A DNA stretch of 39,220 bases from a virus. The translations under genes were made by a program, and so were the position numbers. The stretch is taken from IMG/VR virus record IMGVR_UViG_3300005529_000067, positions 1 to 39,220 of that record. One strand, 5' to 3'. Shown here piece after piece: positions 33,872 to 39,220 of this stretch (position 1 is its first letter; every line of letters begins with the position of its first letter). Under the pieces are notes generated by a model. That model saw nothing but the letters and a program-made list of their open reading frames with translations, ran no database searches and was not told the DNA's origin.

Positions 33872-34663
33872 GTGCAGGAACTGACCCGGGAGCAGTGGGG
33901 AGCCACCTACGACGTCTCCCGAAGGCCCCTCATGACGGGCCTCCCGGTTAGCACCGTCTACATCCACCACACCGTCACGATGCCGTCGCCGGATCCAGCG
34001 GTCGACATGCGCAACATCGAGGCCATCGACATCGCCCGCTTCGGTGTCCCCTCCTACTCGTGGGTCATCCACCCGTCCGGTGTCGTCCTCGACGGCATGA
34101 CCGTCCACCGCGGCGCGCACACCATCAACAACGCCAACCAGTCGCAGAACGACATCTCGTTCGGCGTCTCGTTCATCGGCAACTTCGAGAACGACCAACC
34201 CACCGACGCGGCGCTGCACGCGTGCGGCGATCTACTGCGCTCACTCGAGCAGCGACAGCTCGTGCGCGATGGGTGGGTTCTCAAGGGCCATCGAGATGTG
34301 TACGCCACGGCCTGCCCCGGAGCGCACCTCTACCCACGACTCGGCGACATCCGCGCGCTCGTCGACCAGCCACCCGTCCCCGAGGAGGACATCGTGAAGG
34401 CCACCTACGTGAAGTCGAAGACCGGGTCGGCCGTGTCGCTGCTGCTCGGCGACGGCAGCCACGTCACCGTCGACCCGTCGAAGGGAATGGGGTTCCTCAA
34501 CATCGAGGAGATCTACGCCAAGACCCTCGGCGTCGAGATCGTCGCGTACCCCAACACCGTGAAGATCTGGGACGGCACGAACAACTCGGACGGCACGAAA
34601 GTCGAACGGCCGGTGTGGATCCTCACCGACGACCAGGTCGCGTCGCTCGGGCTGCCACATTGA
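33872..34663 (+). CDS. N-acetylmuramoyl-L-alanine amidase (endolysin)
   Basis: 263 residues from GTG 33872. The amidase-2/PGRP fold occupies residues 5-155: YIHHTVT with zinc ligand H32, SWVIHPSGVVLDG, ISFGVSFIGNFE, and GHRDVYATACPG with ligands H140 and C148. It cleaves the bond between muramic acid and L-alanine. Residues 165-263 form a separate beta domain (VKSKTGSAVSLLLGDGSHVTVD) that may bind cell wall; I do not recognise it. No signal peptide, so export needs a holin. Confidence 0.92.
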   Translation: MQELTREQWGATYDVSRRPLMTGLPVSTVYIHHTVTMPSPDPAVDMRNIEAIDIARFGVPSYSWVIHPSGVVLDGMTVHRGAHTINNANQSQNDISFGVSFIGNFENDQPTDAALHACGDLLRSLEQRQLVRDGWVLKGHRDVYATACPGAHLYPRLGDIRALVDQPPVPEEDIVKATYVKSKTGSAVSLLLGDGSHVTVDPSKGMGFLNIEEIYAKTLGVEIVAYPNTVKIWDGTNNSDGTKVERPVWILTDDQVASLGLPH

Positions 34664-34688
34664 ACGACACGGCCGTGCAGCGGCACCG

Positions 34689-35078
34689 ATGAACGTGGCG
34701 CGCACCAGGGCGACAATCCTCGTGATCGGCGTGCTACTCGCCGTCGCCGCCATCGCGTACTACCAAGGCCGCAACGTCGAGGTGTACCTCCCGTGGCTCT
34801 GGCCCGCATGGCTCGCCGTTGCCGCCGTCGCCTGCTTCGTGTTCGCCTGGCGCCTCGACTCGCCCCGCTGGTGGCAAGCCAGCCGCATCCTCACCGTCAT
34901 CGGTGTTCTCTCCCGCGTCGCCTCGATCGCGTTCCGTGCCGTGAAGGGCGAGCTCGCCTCGAGCTGGTCCGGCGTCGGCTCCTCGGCGATCTACATGCTC
35001 GCCGCCGTGGTCCTCTACCGCGTGTGGGACGGCGACTTCCGGTACTGGTCCCGACGCGCCGCCGGAAGCCGGCAGTGA
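34689..35078 (+). CDS. Multi-pass membrane protein, lysis region
   Basis: 129 residues from ATG 34689. Three hydrophobic segments are clear (about 8-24, 36-54 and 66-75, with another near 98-108), joined by charged loops (RRAAGSRQ at the end). It directly follows the endolysin, so holin or anti-holin function is plausible. It is larger than most class II holins. Confidence 0.65.
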   Translation: MNVARTRATILVIGVLLAVAAIAYYQGRNVEVYLPWLWPAWLAVAAVACFVFAWRLDSPRWWQASRILTVIGVLSRVASIAFRAVKGELASSWSGVGSSAIYMLAAVVLYRVWDGDFRYWSRRAAGSRQ

Positions 35079-35082
35079 CCCC

Positions 35083-35394
35083 GTGCACCTGTTCGCCGCT
35101 CTCGACCCGAACACCATCGGACTCGGCGCCGTCACCACCGCGCTCGTCACCGTCACCGGCTACATGCTCGCCAACAGCCGCGACTCCACCGCCCGCGTCG
35201 ACAAGGTCAACGACGCCCGCGTCCGTGACGCCCAAGATGAACGCGACCGCGCACGCGCATCCGAACAGCGCGCCTGGGACGAGGTTGCGCGCTACCAGCG
35301 TGAGCGCGACGAAGTCATCGAGCGGCTCAACATCGTTCGCTACCAGCTGCAGGTCGCCGAGAACGAGCTTGCTCGCATGAGGGGCCAGTCGTGA
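35083..35394 (+). CDS. Membrane-anchored coiled-coil protein
   Basis: 103 residues from GTG 35083. One membrane segment (LGAVTTALVTVTGYML, 13-29) is followed by a 65-residue charged coiled coil (ERDRARASEQRAWDEVARYQRERDEVIERL). This topology matches lysis accessory proteins between holin and endolysin genes. Role inferred. Confidence 0.65.
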   Translation: MHLFAALDPNTIGLGAVTTALVTVTGYMLANSRDSTARVDKVNDARVRDAQDERDRARASEQRAWDEVARYQRERDEVIERLNIVRYQLQVAENELARMRGQS

Positions 35395-35801
35395 CCGACC
35401 GCGCCCGGAACTGGCTGATCGTCGTCGTGGTCGCGGTAGCGCTCGGCTGCGTCGTGTTCCTCTCGAACGGTGCACGCCAATCCGCCGACCGCGCATCACG
35501 CGCAACCGAGAACGTCACGGCCTCGCTCCGCCGGCGATCACCGATCACCGACTACACGACCGCGTGGTTCGAGCACACCGACTGCCGCAAGAACCACGAG
35601 GACCGGTTCCTCGCCGACGTCGCCGCTGCGCTCGCCGCCAACCGCAACGACACCGCCGCCATCGCACAGCTGCAGGCCCGCATCGCGCAGGACCAATCCG
35701 ATCTCGCGTCGATCGAACAGATCTGCCCCACACCGACGCCGCCCGAGTTCGACGCGCAAGGCAACCAGATCACGCCCACCACCACCCGACCCGGAGGGTG
35801 A
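35391..35801 (+). CDS. Signal-anchored protein, lysis region
   Basis: 136 residues from GTG 35391. A membrane anchor (WLIVVVVAVALGCVVFL, 8-24) precedes a soluble part with two cysteines and the coiled stretch NDTAAIAQLQARIAQDQSDLASIEQICP. A Pro/Thr tail follows. Such proteins are seen in actinophage lysis cassettes; an outer accessory role is inferred. Confidence 0.65.
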   Translation: MTDRARNWLIVVVVAVALGCVVFLSNGARQSADRASRATENVTASLRRRSPITDYTTAWFEHTDCRKNHEDRFLADVAAALAANRNDTAAIAQLQARIAQDQSDLASIEQICPTPTPPEFDAQGNQITPTTTRPGG

Positions 35802-35803
35802 CC

Positions 35804-36559
35804 GTGCTCATCCAACGAATCCCCGAACAACCCATCCCCGGCCAACGCCTCGGACGGCACATCCACCACGACCCCCGCTCCCGCCGCTACCGCGCCCCCG
35901 TCGACCAGGTCACCCCGACGTCGAAGGTGTGGACCCGCCATTGCGGCCCGTGGGACCAGGGCGATCTCGGCTCGTGCACCGGCAACGCAGTCGCCGGGCT
36001 CGCGATGACCGACCCCGTGTGGCGGAAAGGCGAGAAGCTCACCGAAGCCTCAGCACGCCGCGTGTACAAGCTCGCGACGACGCTCGACGACGACGCCGTC
36101 CCTGGGCACTGGCCGCCGGACGACACCGGGTCCACCGGTCTCGCCGCCTGCAAAGCCGCCGTTCGTCTCGGGTTCGCCACCCAGTACCTGTGGGGCTTCG
36201 GGATCGACGACCTCGTCCGGATCCTCTCCGCGGTCGGGCCGTGCGCCGCCGGCACCAACTGGCTGACCGGCATGGACACCCCCGACGACCGCGGGGTCGT
36301 CCACTACCAGGGGTCAGTGCGCGGCGGCCACGAGTACGAGCTCGTCGGCGTCCACTTGGACACGTCGCTCGGCGCGCCGATCGGCGAGTGCGTCGAAGCG
36401 CAGAACAGCTGGGGCCGCGGCTGGGGCGTGAAAGGCACCGACGCCGGGTTGCGCTGGTGGGCCGGCGGCCGGTTCTTCATCCCGCTCGCCGACATGGCAC
36501 GCGCCCTGTCCGACGGCGGCGACGTCGTCACCCTCGCCACCAACCACCTCGGAGGCTGA
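35804..36559 (+). CDS. Papain-like (C1A) cysteine protease
   Basis: 251 residues from GTG 35804, preceded by GGAGGG; GTG 35798 is an alternative. The C1A catalytic set is complete: QGDLGSC (oxyanion Q52, nucleophile C58), GGHEYELVG (H176) and AQNSWGRGWG (N201). No signal peptide or prodomain is visible. C1A enzymes are rare in phages. Placed in the lysis region it may cleave peptide cross-links or a host protein; activity against peptidoglycan is an inference. Confidence 0.9.
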   Translation: MLIQRIPEQPIPGQRLGRHIHHDPRSRRYRAPVDQVTPTSKVWTRHCGPWDQGDLGSCTGNAVAGLAMTDPVWRKGEKLTEASARRVYKLATTLDDDAVPGHWPPDDTGSTGLAACKAAVRLGFATQYLWGFGIDDLVRILSAVGPCAAGTNWLTGMDTPDDRGVVHYQGSVRGGHEYELVGVHLDTSLGAPIGECVEAQNSWGRGWGVKGTDAGLRWWAGGRFFIPLADMARALSDGGDVVTLATNHLGG

Positions 36560-36562
36560 ACC

Positions 36563-36892
36563 ATGCCCACACCGTCATCCGACCCCAACGGCCTCGCCGC
36601 CGCGATCGTCGCCCTCGCCGGCGCCATCCTCACTGCCGTCGATCCCTCCGGTGTCATCGGCGCCCGTTGGATGCCGGCGATCACTGCTGCCGTCGCGGTC
36701 GCCGTGATTCTTCTCGCCCGGCGTCGCACGTGGTCACCGCAGGCGCATTCGGACGCTGTCGTGCAGGCCGCTGGCCATGCTCGGGTCGCGGCGCGGCAGG
36801 CGACGATCGACGAGCTCGAGCAGCTCGCCGCGCAGCCGCAGCGGCGGAAGAAGCCGGCGGCGGTGAAGAAGGCCGTGGCGAAGCGGCGATGA
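36563..36892 (+). CDS. Putative two-TM holin
   Basis: 109 residues from ATG 36563. Two membrane segments (AAAIVALAGAILTAV and ITAAVAVAVILLA) are separated by a short turn with the second ending in RRR. The C-terminal 45 residues are strongly basic (RRKKPAAVKKAVAKRR), typical of class II holins. It is the best holin candidate in the window. It overlaps the next ATG by 4 bases. Confidence 0.72.
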   Translation: MPTPSSDPNGLAAAIVALAGAILTAVDPSGVIGARWMPAITAAVAVAVILLARRRTWSPQAHSDAVVQAAGHARVAARQATIDELEQLAAQPQRRKKPAAVKKAVAKRR

Positions 36893-36999
36893 GCGAGCTG
36901 TGGCGACTGTTCCGGCTGTTCATCGCATGGCTGTTCCGTCGAGGTGGCGACGACGACCCAGAGACCTCCTGGCTCGACCGACTCGTCCTCGACGCCTGA
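36889..36999 (+). CDS. 36-residue amphipathic peptide
   Basis: ATG 36889 overlaps the holin stop (ATGA). The product starts with an aromatic/basic amphipathic helix (LWRLFRLFIAWLFRR), then an acidic tail. It could insert at a membrane surface and modulate the holin. Small size limits certainty. Confidence 0.5.
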   Translation: MSELWRLFRLFIAWLFRRGGDDDPETSWLDRLVLDA

Positions 37000-37001
37000 C
37001 C

Positions 37002-37265
37002 GTGACGCATGTCGAAGCGTTGGCCGGCGAGCTCGACATCGCGGTCGTCGACGAGCTCATCGCCCGCGTCGACCAGCTGCACCAGGACGGTGTGCGCGAC
37101 GTCACGTTCGACATGGCCGGCGTGACGTTCTGCAACGGCCGCGGGTTCGCGGTGCTCGTCCATGCTTACCGGCTCGGCATGCACGTCACCGTGCGGCGCA
37201 TGCGGCCGCACATTCGCCGGCACCTGACGGTGATGGGTCTCGAGTCGTTCGCGACCGTCGACTGA
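37002..37265 (+). CDS. STAS-domain protein lacking the phospho-serine
   Basis: 87 residues from GTG 37002, one base after the previous stop region. The STAS layout is clear: GELDIAVVDELIARVDQL, VRDVTFDMAGVTF, a nucleotide-loop and helix FAVLVHAYRLGM, VTVRRMRPHIRRHLTVMGL. In anti-sigma antagonists the loop reads D-S-S/T-G; here positions 45-48 are N-G-R-G, so it cannot be phosphorylated in the usual way. It might stay constitutively active and titrate a host anti-sigma factor. That is inference. Confidence 0.8.
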   Translation: MTHVEALAGELDIAVVDELIARVDQLHQDGVRDVTFDMAGVTFCNGRGFAVLVHAYRLGMHVTVRRMRPHIRRHLTVMGLESFATVD

Positions 37266-37286
37266 GCAGGACCTCCCGGCGGGGTT

Positions 37287-37362
37287 GGCGAACACGATCG
37301 GCGGCGTCCTCGGCTCCGACCGTATCCCCACAGATCGGCCCGGGCCGAGGACGCCTCGCGTC
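37287..37362. repeat. Hairpin element, copy A
   Basis: Arms GGCGTCCTCGGC (37303-37314) and GCCGAGGACGCC (37344-37355) form a perfect 12-base stem around a 29-base loop. The loop core CGACCGTATCCCCACAGA is nearly identical to copy B at 38311-38385. Homology extends outward to GGCGAAC on the left and CGCGTC on the right. It lies between convergent genes and has no T-tract. Confidence 0.75.
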
Positions 37363-37480
37363 AGTGGGTGCGGTACCAGAGGGCGAGCAGGAACAGCCCG
37401 CCGATCGCGGCCACGCTCACCGCGAACAGCCACAAGCCGAAGAACACGCCTACCGCCACGTCGTACGCCCGCTCACTCAT
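37361..37480 (-). CDS. 39-residue single-TM protein, reverse strand
   Basis: On the reverse strand ATG (37480) to TGA (37361) encodes 39 residues: a short charged start MSERAYDVAV followed by one long hydrophobic segment (FFGLWLFAVSVAAIGGLFLL) and LWYRTH. GGAG sits 12 bases upstream. It is 22 bases downstream of the lipoprotein gene, so the two form a reverse operon. The end overlaps the right edge of hairpin copy A. Confidence 0.6.
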   Translation of the reverse strand: MSERAYDVAVGVFFGLWLFAVSVAAIGGLFLLALWYRTH

Positions 37481-37502
37481 GCGGGCGTTCTACTCCTGCA
37501 AG

Positions 37503-38222
37503 CTATTCGCAGGCGACGCCGTCGCCGTCACGGTCGAGCGCCGGCCGGTAGCCCGGCTGACCCCGGTACAACGGCGCCGCACCGGCAGCGCGGGCCGCTG
37601 CGCAGTTCGCGTAGTACACGTCACCACCCGACGGCGCTGTCGTTGGCGGCGGAGGCGGTGCCGTCGTCGGTGCAGCCGTCGTCGGCGCCGTCGTCGTCGT
37701 CGTGCTGACGAGCGACGCGATGTTCACGGTGTCCCAATGGACGATGGCGTGCTGGGCGTCGGCGAGCGTCGTCTCACCGCTGCACACCATGTCGTGCAAC
37801 TGGTTCTCGATCGCATCCTTGTCCACCGCACCGTTCCCGGCAGGGTCGTGCAATGGCTCGGGCCACAGGTTCTTGATGTCGTTCGACCCGCCCAACTCGA
37901 GCGAGATCAGATGGTCGACCTCGTAGTCCTCGCGGTTCACGTTCGTCAGCCCGTACTCCGCGAACACCTGGTCGCGCGTCGACTCCGACACTGACCGCAC
38001 CGACGCGCTGTACCCGCGCACACACACCTGCTCCGCGGTCACCGGGAACACGTCCCCGGGTGTCAGCGTCGGGCTCGGATGGAGCCGGTCCGGCTGCCCG
38101 GCCGCCAACGACGACGAGCTCGACGACGTCGTCGACGCAGCCGCCGGCGTCTTCGACTTCGAACACCCCACCGCCACCACCACCACCGCCAACAGCACCA
38201 TCACCGTTCGACGTTGCCTCAT
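37503..38222 (-). CDS. HNH-like / Excalibur lipoprotein, reverse strand
   Basis: 239 residues from ATG 38222. The signal MRQRR, VLLAVVVVAV and lipobox VAVGC (C20) mark a lipoprotein; a Ser/Thr linker follows. Residues 95-140 contain YEVDHLISLELGGSNDIKNL and WPEP, an HNH-type nuclease core (DH...N). After a Thr/Pro linker the C-terminus is an Excalibur domain: YYANCAAARAAGAAPLYRG and DRDGDGVACE (calcium-binding DxDxDG). A surface nuclease that could degrade incoming DNA fits superinfection exclusion, but this is inferred. Confidence 0.85.
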   Translation of the reverse strand: MRQRRTVMVLLAVVVVAVGCSKSKTPAAASTTSSSSSSLAAGQPDRLHPSPTLTPGDVFPVTAEQVCVRGYSASVRSVSESTRDQVFAEYGLTNVNREDYEVDHLISLELGGSNDIKNLWPEPLHDPAGNGAVDKDAIENQLHDMVCSGETTLADAQHAIVHWDTVNIASLVSTTTTTAPTTAAPTTAPPPPPTTAPSGGDVYYANCAAARAAGAAPLYRGQPGYRPALDRDGDGVACE

Positions 38223-38310
38223 CCCATCACCCCGCAGCTGCGCCCCCCGCGGCGCGCAACGTACCCGTAGACGGTACCCCTGTGCTTCGGGAGGAGCGGT
38301 GGTGGGTGGT

Positions 38311-38385
38311 GGCGAACCTGGTGGTCGGCGCCTCCGGTACGACCGCATCCCCACAGAGCGGCCCGGCCGGAGGCGTCCCCGCGTC
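38311..38385. repeat. Hairpin element, copy B
   Basis: Arms CGCCTCCGG (38329-38337) and CCGGAGGCG (38367-38375) pair around a 29-base loop containing CGACCGCATCCCCACAGA. Compared with copy A, three stem positions changed on both sides so that pairing is kept (T-A to C-G, C-G to T-A, T-A to C-G), while 25 of 27 central bases are the same. Both copies have the same orientation and enclose the reverse-strand pair. Confidence 0.75.
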
Positions 38386-38406
38386 CCACAAGCGGCCGCC
38401 GGTGTC

Positions 38407-38427
38407 TGTGGATCCCGCTGTGGACAA
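38407..38427 (-). promoter_or_regulatory. Two DnaA-box-like sequences
   Basis: TGTGGATCC (38407) and TGTGGACAA (38419) read on the reverse strand as GGATCCACA and TTGTCCACA; the second matches the form preferred in high-G+C actinobacteria. They are 12 bases apart in the same direction. Two GGATCC palindromes follow at 38436 and 38445. The rest of the 38223-38499 gap holds the hairpin and no clear gene. Confidence 0.45.
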
Positions 38428-38499
38428 CCTGTGCAGGATCCACCGGATCCTATGGCCCAAGCGTCAAGATTCGGCCTACGCTGACCGATCGGAGGACCG

Positions 38500-38811
38500 A
38501 TGCAGGAAGCGACGCCCACCATCACCGTGGAAGCAATCCAGGCCGTGCTCAACGTGCTCGAACACGAGCCCGAAGCGCGCACGGAATTCAATGAGGGGCT
38601 CGCCAAGCACATCTCTCGACTGTCGATCGACCCCGGGCCCGATGCTCGCAACGCGTTCCTGCGGTTCGTGCTGCGATGGGTGGCGCTCGCCATGCTCGAA
38701 AGCGATCCGACCTGGCAGTCCCAGGTCGAGGCCGCTGACGCTGCGATTGCCGCCGGCACCCTCGGCGAAGCGGTCGATACAGCGCACCTGCGAGCGCTCC
38801 TCACGCACTGA
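38500..38811 (+). CDS. Antitoxin-like protein upstream of toxin gene
   Basis: 103 residues from ATG 38500 with GGAGG 4 bases upstream. It is helical throughout (VEAIQAVLNVLEHEPEARTEF, FLRFVLRWVALAML, AADAAIAAGTLGEAV). A TACGCT at 38477 may be a -10 element. No recognised DNA-binding domain. The role as antitoxin is inferred only from the next gene. Confidence 0.5.
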   Translation: MQEATPTITVEAIQAVLNVLEHEPEARTEFNEGLAKHISRLSIDPGPDARNAFLRFVLRWVALAMLESDPTWQSQVEAADAAIAAGTLGEAVDTAHLRALLTH

Positions 38812-38838
38812 CGCCCGGACAGCCCTGCGGCATTCGGC

Positions 38839-39150
38839 ATGTGGCAGTGGCTGAACTTCCATCTGCTCGTCGACGCGGTGAACGCGTTGGACGACGACAT
38901 GAGAGACCTCGTGATCGCCGCGCTCGAACAGATCGCCGATGACCCGTTCGATCCGAACAACGTCGCCGTCAATGAGCTGCCCGCCACCTCGAAGCGGCAA
39001 GGCATCCGCGTCGCCTGGCTGCCGGGGGGACTGATCCTGATGTTCCGGATCCACGACAACGGTCCACCCCCGTACGCCGGCCCTCATCTCGTCGTCGTGG
39101 GTGTGCGCTCTATCGACGACATCGGAAGGCTGATTGACAACGACGAGTGA
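38839..39150 (+). CDS. RelE/ParE-like toxin candidate
   Basis: 103 residues from ATG 38839, 27 bases after the previous gene. The pattern helix LVDAVNALDDDMRDLVIAALEQIADDPFDPN, then VNELPATSKRQGIRVAWLPGGLILMFRI, and HLVVVGVRSIDDIGRLI corresponds to the helix-helix-strand order of RelE/ParE toxins. The basic residues R58 and R62 lie in the sheet start. RelE members cleave mRNA on ribosomes and ParE members poison gyrase; which type this is cannot be told. Confidence 0.55.
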   Translation: MWQWLNFHLLVDAVNALDDDMRDLVIAALEQIADDPFDPNNVAVNELPATSKRQGIRVAWLPGGLILMFRIHDNGPPPYAGPHLVVVGVRSIDDIGRLIDNDE

Positions 39151-39170
39151 CCGCCGGCGCCGGCGATCGT

Positions 39171-39201
39171 TGTCGATCGACACCCCTATATAGAGGTGTC
39201 G
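39171..39201. promoter_or_regulatory. AT-centred dyad, probable operator/promoter
   Basis: A perfect palindrome TGTCGATCGACA (39171-39182) overlaps a 24-base near-perfect dyad (39178-39201). Its arms are CGACACC and GGTGTCG, with the centre CTATATAG and one mismatch pair. An 8-base A+T centre is exceptional for this DNA. Three TGTCG half-sites result. It likely binds a dimeric regulator for a gene starting beyond the window. A TATATA may serve as -10, but no -35 at the right distance is visible. Confidence 0.55.
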
Positions 39202-39220
39202 CGGAACACACGTTGGGGTT

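Noticed and set aside
37303-37355. Hairpin copy A as a simple intrinsic terminator between convergent genes
   Set aside because: There is no T-tract on either side, the loop is 29 bases, and copy B lies in a divergent gap where a terminator makes little sense. A secondary terminating effect is not excluded.
37287-38385. Hairpin pair as integron attC sites
   Set aside because: The conserved part is the loop, not the paired ends, and no GTTRRRY/RYYYAAC core is present.
38299-38484. Short forward frame over hairpin copy B resembling one over copy A (DRIPT, RPG)
   Set aside because: The shared peptide comes from the shared DNA element; frames diverge by a one-base length difference upstream and lack ribosome sites.
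1-39220. Terminal overlap suggesting a complete circular genome
   Set aside because: The first and last bases do not match each other directly or as reverse complements, so completeness cannot be claimed.
1-39220. tRNA, rRNA or insertion sequence
   Set aside because: The gaps are short and none shows a cloverleaf, rRNA sequence or transposase; the HNH gene is the only mobile-type gene.

Overview
The window is one continuous stretch of a tailed-bacteriophage genome (siphovirus type: long tape measure, single tail-tube gene, no sheath) whose host is very probably an actinobacterium. The basis is the high G+C content, frequent GTG starts, two WhiB-type Fe-S regulators, an LmbU-like regulator, lipoproteins with Ser/Thr linkers, and an Excalibur domain. 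I see no integrase, no CI-like repressor, no tRNA and no CRISPR array. Nearly all genes run on the + strand and most junctions are 4-base GTGA/ATGA overlaps, so translation is probably coupled. The left edge cuts into a gene, and the two ends of the window do not overlap.

Layout. 1-5745 is a replication/regulation module: small zinc-binding proteins, a nucleoside-deoxyribosyltransferase-like protein, a WhiB with a C-terminal HTH, a ParB-like protein, and a fused primase-polymerase/DUF3987 replication protein. 5746-6141 carries seven copies of a GTGTGAC-type repeat, a perfect DnaA box and two dyads. This is the best origin candidate and sits at the switch to the late genes. 6142-9910 is packaging: HGG-motif protein (probable small terminase), a second WhiB with an extra Cys-rich domain, the LmbU-like regulator, two small zinc proteins and the large terminase. 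An HNH gene and a reverse-strand transglycosylase-like lipoprotein follow. 11084-16484 is the head module: portal, scaffold, decoration protein, capsid protein and connectors.

16488-21486 is a block of receptor-binding genes placed, unusually, between head genes: a collagen-like fibre, a second fibre, and a 902-residue SGNH-hydrolase tail protein whose catalytic domain is split by three related repeats. A MuF-like minor head protein follows, then head-tail connectors, tail terminator, tail tube, and tail-assembly chaperones joined by a canonical -1 slippery site (GGGAAAA at 25930). After these come a tape measure with 31-residue tandem repeats and three minor tail/baseplate proteins. 33872-36999 is the lysis region: zinc amidase, several small membrane proteins and a papain-like cysteine protease. 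37002-37265 is a STAS-domain protein lacking the usual phospho-acceptor serine.

37361-38222 is a reverse-strand pair (a small membrane protein and an HNH/Excalibur lipoprotein) flanked by two direct copies of a hairpin element with compensatory base changes and a nearly invariant loop. The window ends with DnaA-like boxes, a toxin-antitoxin-like pair, and an AT-centred dyad that probably controls the next operon.

The most unusual features are the hairpin-flanked reverse cassette, the origin-like repeat array, and the split SGNH tail hydrolase. Functions come from motif recognition by eye; no database search was possible.
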